DNA of 39,303 nt from Welwitschia mirabilis (Eukaryota > Gnetophyta > Gnetopsida > Welwitschiales): contig JBOZIK010000001.1 in assembly GCA_051453625.1 (NCBI GenBank), positions 250,161,549-250,200,851 of the forward strand, given 5' to 3'. Position 1 is the first letter of the stretch. Every line of letters starts with the position of its first letter. Of this stretch, positions 23,013 through 33,600 are shown one piece after another. The notes below the pieces were generated by a model that was given only the letters and a program-made list of their open reading frames with translations, was not told the origin of the DNA and searched no databases. The position numbers were made by a program, and so were the translations under genes.

Positions 23013-24103
23013 AATATAAAGAAAAGCATACTAAATAAGCACATAAATAAGAAAGAATAAATAACTAAATTTCACTAAAATATTTTTAAGGAATTTTTTC
23101 TTTTAGTTATGAATAAAATAAAATTAACAATTCAATTATTATAATGATGAAATTAAAAAAAGGATGAGAAATGAAGATGTAAGTCTATGATAACCAATTT
23201 CTGAGTTTTTGTCATCCAAACTTGATCCTTATGACCTATATTTAAATTAGAATGAATTTAAGTAATAGCATTAATTAAACATAACACAAGTTATTAGAGA
23301 AATAAGATGAATTAGAGAAGAAATACATTTTTATTAAATAAATTCAATGTCTTACAAACACCTTAGTAGGGTAGCAATCCCTCAATGATGAAAACATAGC
23401 CTAAACATCAAGAATGATCTCTTCCATGCTAGAATGAATCCTCAATATAGTGTATGCCTTTGTCACCCATTCTCAAATGTTAAAATATGACTAAATAATG
23501 CCAAATGGAGGTTTATATAGTTTTCTTAAGGTGATTATGAGTTAGGAAGATCAGTATAGGTGAAGAAGCATCATTAGGTATAAACTAGATCTTAATTAAC
23601 TTAGTTAGGAAGAAGTTATAATATTGTTATGTTAATGTTATCATTAGGATGACACATGGCATGATACCCCTTCATCATCTAATCATAATCCATTATGTTA
23701 GGAGATTGTTGGAATTTGAATGCGAAGTTTAATGGTTGTATCATCTCCTATGTCATGTGGATGATAGTGGGCATGAAAGCCATGTAAAATTGCTAAAGTA
23801 GCCTTGGCTTAGCCTCACCTTGTTAGAAGCTCTTTGGATTTGATACCTAATCATCATGCCTTGTGTTATGGGGATGACAGAAGGGATGACAACTAATTAT
23901 TTGACTTTTTATTCTCATCTTCACTTGATTTTTTCCTCGTTTAAATTCGTACCCTTATAAATGAAAATATGATAGTTAAGATCATAATTAAGTTATTAAA
24001 TTTCTTCACAATAATATTTCTAAAAATGACTGAATTGAGTTCTTATTTCCTATGAAACATTACTAATTACACTATTAATATATGATAAATTAATGTCATA
24101 ACA
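23013..24103 (-). mobile_element. 3' LTR of Athila-like element Z (left copy, truncated)
   Basis: Matches the right LTR (about 35650-36685) along its length: agcacataaataagaaagaataaat, aaataagatgaattagagaagaaa, gaagttata and the end cactattaatatatgataaatt. On the minus strand it starts TGTTATGACATTA at 24103, preceded by a PPT. Its other end lacks the last 130 bases or so present in the right copy, which stop at the junction with the Y leader. It carries a TATA box on the minus strand at 23511. Confidence 0.75.
23511..23520 (-). promoter_or_regulatory. TATA box of the left Z LTR
   Basis: On the minus strand ctatataaac followed by ctccatttgg. The right LTR has ctatatatatt at the aligned place (36121-36131). 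Confidence 0.5.
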
Positions 24104-24135
24104 TAGCCCTCTAGCTAATTTTTTATTAGTTTTTT
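24104..24135 (-). other. PPT of element Z
   Basis: On the minus strand it reads aaaactaataaaaaattagctagagggcta and then the LTR start TGTTATG. It has the same layout as the junctions at 11636 (minus) and 38360 (plus). The purine core is agctagaggg. It would prime plus-strand synthesis. Confidence 0.6.
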
Positions 24136-27100
24136 GATAAACATAGTGAAAGAAAAATTTGTAATGTCACTTACTATGGAAAGAAAGCCTCCAAATCCAA
24201 TAAAAAATCATTTTACATGTTTAAACAAACTTGGAATTAAGATTAAAAAAGACATCACAAAAATAAGCAACTTATAAATATCAACTACTAGTTTAATAAC
24301 AATGTGCATGTCTATAATAACGTCAAATAAGCATAGTTTCCACATAACTTGGATGATAGGACAACATTAACCATCATGAGTCTTTATATGAAGAGGACCA
24401 AAACTTAACCTCCATGTCAATATCTCTCTTAGCATCAATCTATGTAAGTGGCTTAATATTAAGCTTCTCAATGTCTAAAAAGTGGTGAGAGATGTGCTCT
24501 TATAAGCCAGATGTGGTTTTAGCATGATGGTCATGAACCACCTTAGGAATACCCACTGAAGTATTCTGCTGAACATCTATCATCCTCTCCAAGGTAGCTC
24601 TACCATGCTCCTTTATATTGTAAACATATGCCTTCAACTAATCAAGTCACATGGTAATATAAGGATGAAGATCCTCTATCTTTGAAGATAATATTTTCTC
24701 CATACCTTCTAGTAAAGCTATCAACTAGTCTAGTGTGATATATCTAACTGCTTAACACTTTCCAAGAGGAGGTGACTATGATGTAAGAGTCTCATCAAGA
24801 GTTNNNNNNNNNNTGGTGATATACCTAAGATCTCTATTCCTAGTTTCTTGAAATAGGTGTTATCATCTAAAATGTGGATTGAATGATAAGTGTATGTTGG
24901 GATAGAAATCTCAAATGATATAAAGATATCACTCAATAAGAAAAGATAGGCAATAGTGAAATATTAGTAATGGGTGTTCATCCATATCAGTCGATGTCAA
25001 ATGAAGGTGATCAAGTCTATCCTCTTTTCATGATGAATGAGGACTAAAATTTGAAGGTGAGAAATCATAGAATGTAAATCATGATGAACTAGAGCTTTGT
25101 TATGGATGATGGCTTAGTGAAGGATATGATGATAGATAGGCAAATATGTCACAATGACCCCTCATTAATCATCACTTACATGATATGGTAGTACTAGCTA
25201 AAGGACATAGGATCATATCTCTGACTCAAGACCATCAAGATAAACCATCTCCCCATCTTTAGAAAACCCTGTGACCATAGTTATGTGTTATGGCTTAATG
25301 TATATGTAATATCCTCCCATTATAGCTCTGATCTGGCCATATCATGAGCTATCCTCCATGGTGGATGAGATAACCTTAAAGGTCTGGTAAAACTAAATAA
25401 TATACACCTCATAATAAGAGCAATGTTTGTGTAACAACTAGCCTCAAATACCTAGCTCCTCCAGTGCATGATCCAGATCAAGCTCAAGCCTCTAGATATA
25501 ATCTCTGAATTGCATCTTCCTATAGTAAATTGCAGAAGCAAGGCTATGCCTCCACTTCTATAGAACATCATCTCATTATCATTTTTATACTACCTAGGTA
25601 GTAGTAGAGCATGTGCAAGTTTGAGAAGAGGATGCACTTATGTCAATACATGAATAAAACCAGAACATAGATATGTTCCATTTCAAGAAAAATGGAAAAA
25701 ATATTCATAACTTTATTCTTAGGTAATCAAATGCTCTCTTGTAAGAACCAAATCATAACTATTGAAACAAGGATTGGTTTAACATCTAGCATGACAAAAA
25801 TTACCATAAGTTAAGTTTGAAATGAGTGAAAAACTCCAAAAAAGTAAAAAACATGGAATTTTAGGAGAAAATACTTATAACTTTTAATCTAGTAGATGAA
25901 ATTCGATTCCACAAGTTTTTAAGCATAGATTGACTAAAGAAAATAGATGGGGATGAAGAAAAAACATTAGATGCAACCCATAATAAAATAAATGAACAAA
26001 AGTAAGAAATTTAAACCATGAAAAAGATGAAGAATTACTTATTTTAATGAAATATGACTAAATTATGTGAGATTTTTAGCTCCAAATGTCAAAGATGAAT
26101 GAGGCACTCAAGAGGAATCAAAGAAAAAAAGTGGTACAAGGATAGGTTTAAAAATGAGGTAGAAAAAATGTTATAAAGGAAATATATTGTACTATTGTCC
26201 TTTATGTCATGCGGATGACAATAGCTATGACACATGTGTCATTCTAATGGTTATGACAACATCAGACATGATCATATAAAAATCCAAAGGCCAATTATAA
26301 TTATTGTCCTAGATGACATGTGGATAAAATATAGAATTTAAATCCTTATATAATTTTAATCTAGCATAGATTTTAAAGTTAGTCCTTAAGGATGAAGTGC
26401 ATATTGAACTAAAAATAAATTTTTATAAAAGTTAAAGTTATGTTCAGAAATTCTCATAATGCCAATGAAGTACACCCTACAAGTTTTGATAAAACTAGGC
26501 TTAAACTTGATAACAAATTATGGATCCAGGATAAATGCTTTTTATAGAATATAGTGGAAGTGATCAATTTACCCAATTGATTAAGAATAATAATTGAATG
26601 ATCCTAATGGAAAAGTCCATGGAAATTTGGTGTTTTAGGTGATTTCTTAATGCTTAGCTCATTCAACTTCAAGTGCTTGCATGTTTCTTAATTGTAAAAG
26701 GGTAAGGATTTTGACCTCTGTAATGAATTTATAACAAAGTAAAGATGGTTGTTATGCCCTCTATTACAGAGATAATAGCTGGTGTAACGGCCTTTTTGAA
26801 GGTACATGAATAAAATAAATTTAGAATTTGAATTGAAATGAGTGCATGGGTGTTAGAAAGGCTTTAGGAAAATTAGGAACAATAGAAAATTGAGGTAGGG
26901 ATTGCTTGTGAGGTTCTTAAAGCATAACTATAAATTGCAAATTGAACATGCACAAATTTGAAGATGAAATGCACAAATTTAGTCCTAACATGTTTCATAA
27001 TATTTTTGAAGGCCAATAATTAAATGATAAAATGCATAGAGCTCATGATAAATAACTTGACTTAACCAAAGAATTAAACCCAATCAGAATTTTTAAAAGA

Positions 27101-27268
27101 ATGCAATTTATTTTTAAAGTTTTGACTTAACTCATTGAAATATGAAGGAAATGTATATAGAAAACATGAAGAAGGTTTATCCCTTTTATTCTAGATGCCA
27201 ACCTAATAACACCACATAGGATAATTGTCAGACTAATTAATATGAAAGATATACATGCCATAGTACTT
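24136..27268 (-). pseudogene. 3' region of Z after integrase, possibly env-like ORF, decayed
   Basis: Athila elements carry a long 3' region with an extra ORF (often called env-like) between integrase and the 3' LTR; this region is in that place. About 24350-25600 is less AT-rich than its surroundings and reads on the minus strand as protein-like pieces, for example GMEKILSSKIEDLHPYITM, LKAYVYNIKEHGRATLERMI, DVQQNTSVGIPKVVHDHHAK and, further upstream, RLELDLDHALEELGI. I recognise no domain, signal peptide or membrane segment, so the role is a guess from position. A 10-N gap lies at 24804-24813. About 25650-27250 looks non-coding; 26190-26340 has gatgaca and catgtgg motifs like those in the LTRs. 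Confidence 0.45.
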
Positions 27269-27690
27269 NNNNNNNNNNNNNNNNNNNNNNNNNNNNNNNN
27301 NNNNNNNNNNNNNNNNNNNNNNNNNNNNNNNNNNNNNNNNNNNNNNNNNNNNNNNNNNNNNNNNNNNNNNNNNNNNNNNNNNNNNNNNNNNNNNNNNNNN
27401 NNNNNNNNNNNNNNNNNNNNNNNNNNNNNNNNNNNNNNNNNNNNNNNNNNNNNNNNNNNNNNNNNNNNNNNNNNNNNNNNNNNNNNNNNNNNNNNNNNNN
27501 NNNNNNNNNNNNNNNNNNNNNNNNNNNNNNNNNNNNNNNNNNNNNNNNNNNNNNNNNNNNNNNNNNNNNNNNNNNNNNNNNNNNNNNNNNNNNNNNNNNN
27601 NNNNNNNNNNNNNNNNNNNNNNNNNNNNNNNNNNNNNNNNNNNNNNNNNNNNNNNNNNNNNNNNNNNNNNNNNNNNNNNNNNNNNNNNNN
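27269..27690. other. Assembly gap, 422 N, with duplicated flanks
   Basis: The 55 bases just before the gap (27214-27268) recur just after it (27691-27745) with one difference. That is typical of two contig ends that overlap but were not merged, so the true gap may be zero or negative. ORFs reported across it are artefacts of translating N. Confidence 0.85.
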
Positions 27691-27745
27691 ACATAGGATA
27701 ATTGTCAAACTAATTAATATGAAAGATATACATGCCATAGTACTT

Positions 27746-28355
27746 AAAGATAATAGATTCAAAAGTAATTGATTATGAAGAGATAATCATCAAAGTACCT
27801 ATGGAAATTTTTGAGTGCTTTTTCTTTTTTTTTTAAAGAGGAAGATTTAGTATTGAGAGATACTATTTTTCATAATAAGAAAGGTGAAACCACTTCCATA
27901 AGATAAAGGATCCATAGATAAAAACCTAATCATAATCAACTATCCCCTAGGTGGAGTCTCCACAACTACCATATCACATTATCAAAAGAGAATGGACTTG
28001 AAAGATAATTGTCTTTCTAGTGCACTTGTGGTAGAACACCATAGAAATAAATATATTTTTCTTTTTCTTTTAAATATGATTGCACTTATCTAATGATGTA
28101 CTTGATGAAAATCAAGGATTCATAGGTATCTGAATATCTTTAGTTTAAACAAAATTAAAATTCATCACTTATTAAACATCATAAATCATAGTTCTAGAGC
28201 ATTGGTTATGATAAGGATGATCAAGTAGTCTTAAGAATTCTAGATAGGTTAAGTTAAGAAGTCATCTAGACAATGATAAAGGGAAGGAACTCCTCTTTCT
28301 AAAGTAGAGGATCCTTTAACTCAACTACTTCTATCATGTTTACTAAGTAAGAGTA
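27746..28355 (-). other. Z internal region between gap and integrase end
   Basis: No ORF or motif recognised. By position it is downstream of the Z integrase and belongs to the 3' region of the element. It contains a T-rich run near 27825. Confidence 0.4.
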
Positions 28356-29460
28356 ATCTTCAAGTAACTATTAATGGTTTAAATGTTGTCCATTTACCTT
28401 CATTATTTCTTTATTTTTTAGGTTATAACTTTGAATGAAACTATTAGAGTACACATTCTTAATTGGATATGGGCCTAACCATTTAGAAGTTAGTTTACTG
28501 TGAATTAAATGAACTCAAGCATTAAAAGGTAAAAAATACTAGCTAGTGTAAAAATATTTATGCATAAGGTTTTTATCATGTCCAAGTTTGGCTTGGGATT
28601 TAACTATAAGTTAATGGTGGAGAGCCTGAATTATCTTTTCATTAAGTTGATTCAATAGGGTTAAGCATGCTTTAAGATTATCATCATAAGAAACAAGGTT
28701 AATTTGATGGACTATTTTATAAAAATTGTAGCATACATTGACTAGAAGAACACATTTTTTTCCATAGACAAGTTCATAAGAATAGAAATCTAAAGAATTA
28801 TGCCAAGTTATATAGTAAGCCCAAAGGATATCGTTAAGATAAAGTGCCGATGATTATTCAAACTTATAACAAAGTTTTAAAAGAACTTTTTTCATCTATC
28901 AATTAGCATTTTTAGCTTACTTGTTTGATTAGGGATGATATGAATTAGCTATTCTATGTTTAACCCCAACTAAAAGTAACAGTTTCTTAAGGATCTTATA
29001 AATAAAGTAAGTACCTTAATAAAAAATGAGAATCCAGGAATTCCAAATCTTTAAAAGATATTTACTATAAGAAATTGGTAAATAGTTTTTTCATCACAAG
29101 TCTATGTAATATGGCTTCAATCCAAATTATACATAATCAATTACCACTAAGATATAATTATTTCCACATGAAGGGGGCTTGAGAGGACTTATAAAATCTA
29201 TATCCTCATAATTAAAAGGTTCACATTTCAAGATAGGTGTAGAGGCATGTCCCAAGTTTGAGTAAGACCTCTAGATCATTGACAAGAATTACACTTCTTA
29301 GCAAAGTCAAAGGCATCTTTGAATATAGAGGGCTAATAGAATCCTAAATGTAAGATTTTCATGGAAGTCTTTCATCCACTAAAATGACCTCCACAAACTC
29401 GATCATGATAAAGAAGAAGTATATCTTATTTCTCCCATTGAGGACTACATTTAAACAAGA
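28356..29460 (-). pseudogene. Element Z integrase remnant
   Basis: Read on the minus strand, the zinc-binding part gives CGGHFSG then FKDAFDFAKKCNSCQ, with the CxxC pair kept (about 29275-29400). The core gives NYEDIDFISPLKPPSCGNNY, with the first catalytic Asp at 29196-29198, and YILVVIDYV. The second Asp is not found, and the expected Glu reads Lys (QTSKLKML instead of QTSGQVEVSN). The C-terminal part reads NEKIIQALHH, KLTSKWLGPYPIKNVYSNSF and KVNGQHL, which ends near 28375, matching the usual end of Athila-type integrases. Several stops and frameshifts. It would have joined element DNA to the genome. Follows RT/RNase H copy B on the same strand. Confidence 0.8.
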
Positions 29461-29579
29461 TTTGATCTTTTCATTGCTTATATAAATGTGGTTTAATCCA
29501 TTCATAGTCACATATCCTATGAAGGAAATATTTCATTGGTTTTTATTCCAATGAAAAGGTGTTTTGAGTTTAATAAGAG

Positions 29580-30572
29580 AATTCAGGATATTAGCATATC
29601 AAGGAGTACATTGTTTTGAAGATACTTCATTAAATTATTTAACCATAAAAAGTTTTTCATTTAGTAAATCATCATAAATAGATTAATTATAAGAATTAGG
29701 AGAAGTATTTGAAGGAATTCTAGAAAGATGATCAGCTATTAGGTTTTGTTTTCATTCTTTATCTAGTATTGTAAAGTTAAATTCTTATAATAAGAGTACC
29801 CCTTAAATAAGGAATGGACTGGGATATTTATTTATCATTAAATATCTAATAGTAGCATGATCTGTATAAACATAAGTTTGAAAACCAAGGAGGTAATGTA
29901 AAAGTTTGTCTAGATAAAAGATGCTTGCTAGCATTTCCTTTATAGTAGTTGTGTAGTTAAGTGGAGCACCCGAAATGGTTTTACTAATGTATCTTATTAC
30001 TTTTATCCCTTTCTCATATTTTTGGCCTAACACTCCACCTATAGCAAGATTACTAGCATTGCATATTATATTAAAGTCCTTATTCGAATCTAGTCCACTT
30101 ACTATGGATTCATTGGTAGTAGAAATTTTAATATTCTTAAAGGATTTTTGGTAATCATCATTCCACTCATACTTAATATCTTTCTTTAAGAGTTTATAAA
30201 GTGGCTTATAAATTTTTTCATATCGTTCTATGAATTCAGGATAAAATTCACAATGTCCTAAGAATGATTGAAGTTTTCTAATGTTATAAGGAGCTGGAAG
30301 ATTTTTAATGACATCAATTTCTGATGGGTCCATTTGTATACCTATCATTGAAATATGATGTCCTAATACTATCCCCTCATTAACCTTGAAATGTTTCTTT
30401 TTTCGACTAAGATGAAGTCCATTCTCAATAGATCTTTCTAATACCTATGCTAGATGATTCAAAATTTTGAGAGAGTTCTCTATAAGATTACTAAAGATTT
30501 CCATAATAGCACATTGGAATGTACCTAGAGCATTGCATAAACCAAAAGGAATTCTTATAAAAACATAACTAC
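29580..30572 (-). pseudogene. Element Z RT/RNase H, copy B (cut by gap)
   Basis: Includes an ORF of 181 codons (29803-30348, minus). On the minus strand it starts at the gap with the palm end of RT, then VNEGIVLGHHIS, IGIQMDPSEIDVIKNLPAPY, RKLQSFLGHCEFYPEFIERY (RT/RNase H connection), IYKPLYKLLKKDIKYEW, and RNase H with IICNASNLAIGGVLGQKYEKG (first Asp now Asn) and TTTIKEMLASIFYLDKLLHY then VYTDHATIRYL. It ends LIADHLSRIPSN and CTP-YANILNSLI. The FMDD box and about 30 bases around it are missing compared with copy A. It joins the integrase remnant in normal order. The gap removes the front half of RT. Confidence 0.8.
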
Positions 30573-30672
30573 NNNNNNNNNNNNNNNNNNNNNNNNNNNN
30601 NNNNNNNNNNNNNNNNNNNNNNNNNNNNNNNNNNNNNNNNNNNNNNNNNNNNNNNNNNNNNNNNNNNNNNNN
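30573..30672. other. Assembly gap, 100 N
   Basis: A run of exactly 100 N, a size often used for gaps of unknown length. It separates two diverged copies of the same RT/RNase H segment, so the join may be a real duplication, a nested second element, or a scaffolding error. Confidence 0.9.
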
Positions 30673-32190
30673 AAGTGTGACAAGATAATTTAAGATATTA
30701 GCATACCAAGAACAGGTTGTTTTGAAGATACTTCATAAAATTTTTCAATTGTAAAAGGTTATTCATCTAGGAAATCATCATAAATAGGTTTATCAGAATT
30801 AGGAAAAATATTGAAAGGTAGTCTAGAAAGATGATCATCTATTAAAGTTTTTTTGCCTGCCTTATCAACTATCATCAAATTAAATTCTTATAATAGAAGT
30901 ACCCATTGTATCAAGGGTGCACTAGAATCTTTCTTTGTCATTAAATATTTAATGGCCGCTTGAGGTACATAAACATAAGTATAAAAACCAAGGAAATAAT
31001 GTCAGAGTTTTCCTAGATAAAAGATAATTGCTAGCATCTCCTTTTTAGTAGTTGTATAGTTGAGTTGGAGCACTAGAAAGGGTTTTACTAATGTAGCTAA
31101 TGACTTTCATCCTTTTCTCATGTTTTTGTCCTAACACCCCACCTACAGCAAGATTACTAGCATTACATATTAGCTCAAAGTCCTTATTCCAATCTGGTCC
31201 ACTAACTATAGGTTCATTAGTAATGACAATTCTAAGATTTTCAAAGGATTGTTGGCATTCATCACTCCATTCATAGTTACCATCCTTTTCCAAAAGTTGA
31301 TGAAGTGGCTTATAAGTTATTGCATATCCTTTAATGAATCTATGATAAAATCCAAATTTTCCAAACATATATTAGAAGGGAGTGGAATATTTTTTATGAT
31401 ATTAATTTTTAATGGGTCCATTTGTATACCTGTCATTGAAATATGATATCCTAAAACTATCCCTTCATTAACCATGAAATGGCTCTTTTCCCAACTAAGG
31501 TGAAGCCCACTGTTGATACATCATGTTAAGAATTGTACTCAGTGATTTGAAGTTTGATCAAAATAATATCCAAAGAATGAAAAATCATCCATGAAATTTG
31601 CAATGGAGATTTCTATAAGGTTACTAAAAATTTCCATCATAGCATATTGAAAGGTACTTGGAGCATTACATAAACCGAAAGGCATTGTCCTAAAAGCATA
31701 AGTACCAAAAGGGAAGATGAAAGTAGTATTTGCTTAATCTTCATTTGCAATACATACTTGGTTGTATCCACTATAACCATTAAGGAAATAGTAGAATACA
31801 TATCCTTGTATTCTATCTAATGCTTCATCAAGAAAAGGGAGAGGACATTGATCCTTTTTGGTTACTTAATCAAGTATTTGAAATTCTATGCAAACTCTCC
31901 ACTTACCATCCTTCTTAGGTACAAATGTTAATGGCTTATCCACTTACTATCACTTATAGGGTAAATTATATTAGCATCTAAAATTTGAATGGTCTCAATT
32001 TTAACCACTTATTTTAGTACTAGGTTTAAATGTATTTGAGATTCTCATATGAGTTTTTAATTATCCTCTAGGTATATCTTATATTAAATAATATGTGATG
32101 GAATAGAAGATAGGTTCTTGTGACTCCATGCAAAAGCTTCAGATTTAGATGTGAGGAGTAATATTAAGGCTTGCTTAGACTTGGGGTAGA
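30673..32190 (-). pseudogene. Element Z RT and RNase H, copy A
   Basis: Most complete RT in the window, minus strand. Order: SEAFAWSHKNLSSI (about 32140), IQILDANIIYPISDSKWIS (about 31930-31995), LTFVPKKDGKWRVCIEFQIL, KKDQCPLPFLDEALDRIQGY, YYFLNGYSGYNQV, FIFPFGTYAFRTMPFGLC, NAPSTFQYAMMEIFSN, then the active-site box FMDDFSFFG with FMDD at 31584-31595, both Asp intact. After it come WEKSHFMVNEGIVLGYHIS and the RNase H part (ORF 31045-31368): LICNASNLAVGGVLGQKHEK, first Asp now Asn. The end reads LIDDHLSRLPFN (about 30800). Only a few stops interrupt it, fewer than in the X or chromovirus pol, but it is still broken. It is followed by the gap instead of integrase. Confidence 0.85.
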
Positions 32191-32615
32191 GATGACTACC
32201 AATGATTAATGGCTTTTAAGGTTATTTGTTAATAAAGATGTGTTTTAATCCTTTTTTAATCTCCTTCAAAATCATTTCAAAGTTGACTCCTTCATGTCTA
32301 TAAGGGGTTGCACAACCATTCTTATCAAAAGTTGTTTCCATGGCTTTTTCTTCTTGTATCTCTTAAGTTATGATGTTTAAAAATATTTCTACCATCGAGG
32401 TTTCATAGTACTATCAAGTTCATAACAATTTATGGAATTAATACTACTTATGATTGTTAAAAATTCCTTCATATCATTAAAAAGACCGTGTTCTCATGTG
32501 TAAGAAACTTCAATTTAAGTGAATGATGAGCTACAAACATTGTTAATCTAATATCGTCACTAGCCTCATCATTTGAACCCCTTGTTTCTTTTTCTACCAC
32601 ATTTAGGACCTAAAC
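32191..32615 (-). other. Linker between Z protease and RT
   Basis: The minus strand gives short protein-like pieces with stops. In Athila polyproteins the protease and RT are joined by a poorly conserved linker, which fits this place. No motif is seen. Confidence 0.4.
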
Positions 32616-33060
32616 TTAAAAATTTTTACTACTTATGTGAAGTTCCATGATTCCAATTCTAATGCCTATAATGCAATGGAAACTAGCACAAAAATCTCTA
32701 CCTAAAAGCAAGGGATATCTACCATTATGGTTAATCTCGATAATTATGACATCAATGGGGTAATAGGCTTTCTCTATTTGAATAACCAAACCTTTTATGA
32801 TTCTAATGAATTTTAATGTTAAACAGGCTATTTTAATGATAATCTTTATTATTAAATTTAATTTTCTAATCCAAATACTTTGCAAATATGTAGGGGCATG
32901 ATGTTCATACTTGCACCTATGTCAATAAAAGCCTTTTTAATCTTTTTATTGCCTTTTAATATCACACTAAGGGTTGTTGCTTTTGGATATTTAAATTTTA
33001 AACATTTTTGTGTTATCAAGGTGGTTATAGATTGGGATTAAAAATCTCTACTTATTAATG
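32616..33060 (-). pseudogene. Element Z aspartic protease
   Basis: The active site reads KKAFIDIGASMNIMPLHICK on the minus strand, with the catalytic DIGAS motif at 32909-32923 intact; the family usually has DLGAS. An ORF of 89 codons (32616-32885) carries the rest: KGLVIQIEKAYYPIDVIIIE and YPLLLGRDFCASFHCIIGIR, which matches the PxxLGRxFL end of retroelement proteases. The protease cuts the Gag-Pol polyprotein. It lies between gag and RT, the normal order. A frame change is needed between the two halves. Confidence 0.75.
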
Positions 33061-33600
33061 TACATTTTTACTTCCTCATACAAAGGTCCTTCCATACTTT
33101 GACATACTTAGAGTTGTCTTGAAGTATGCACCAAAATGGTAGTATAAAATTAACATCTTTCATGATAGTTTTGATGCATTCATCATAAGTTGGATTAGAG
33201 TTGAGTCTATTTAACTAAGGGATAAGATGTTTTCTTTCTCTCTTTGGTGATTCATCCTTGTTTGTTATAGTAGAAGTAGAAGAAAAGTGTGTTTTAACAA
33301 GGATTTCTACATCTTTATCCTTATTTTCTTTAATGTTATCATTTTAAGGTGGCTCTTCAAGTGTAGTAGTAGTTCCTATTCAAGTGATCATCTTTAAATA
33401 TTTCTCTAAATTATTTGGATAAAGCAAGGTGTTGGAATCTAATATGCCTTGTGGTCTTTGCTTTGCTAACATAATTTGTTACATGACTTCAACCAAATAT
33501 TTCATGCTTTTTTGGATTTGCTTGATACTATTATTAGTCTATTAATAGATGTTTCTTATATCTATCATAGCTTTATTAATTAATCGTCTTTTTGTTAATT
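33061..33600 (-). other. Z gag-protease linker, decayed
   Basis: Between the gag zinc knuckle and the protease. Only short fragments are readable on the minus strand. In Athila elements this is a low-complexity, poorly conserved part of the polyprotein. Confidence 0.4.

Noticed and set aside
27127-27772. ORFs of 153-211 codons spanning the N run, on both strands
   Set aside because: They consist almost entirely of translated N. The readable ends are AT-driven and come from the duplicated gap flanks.
27900-27975. Possible LTR end (cctaatcataatcaac then ggagtctccacaac) like the end of the Z LTR
   Set aside because: The similarity is short and has no primer site or second copy; it could be chance.
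31249-31446. 65-codon plus-strand ORF over the Z RNase H region
   Set aside because: Shadow of the minus-strand pol frame.
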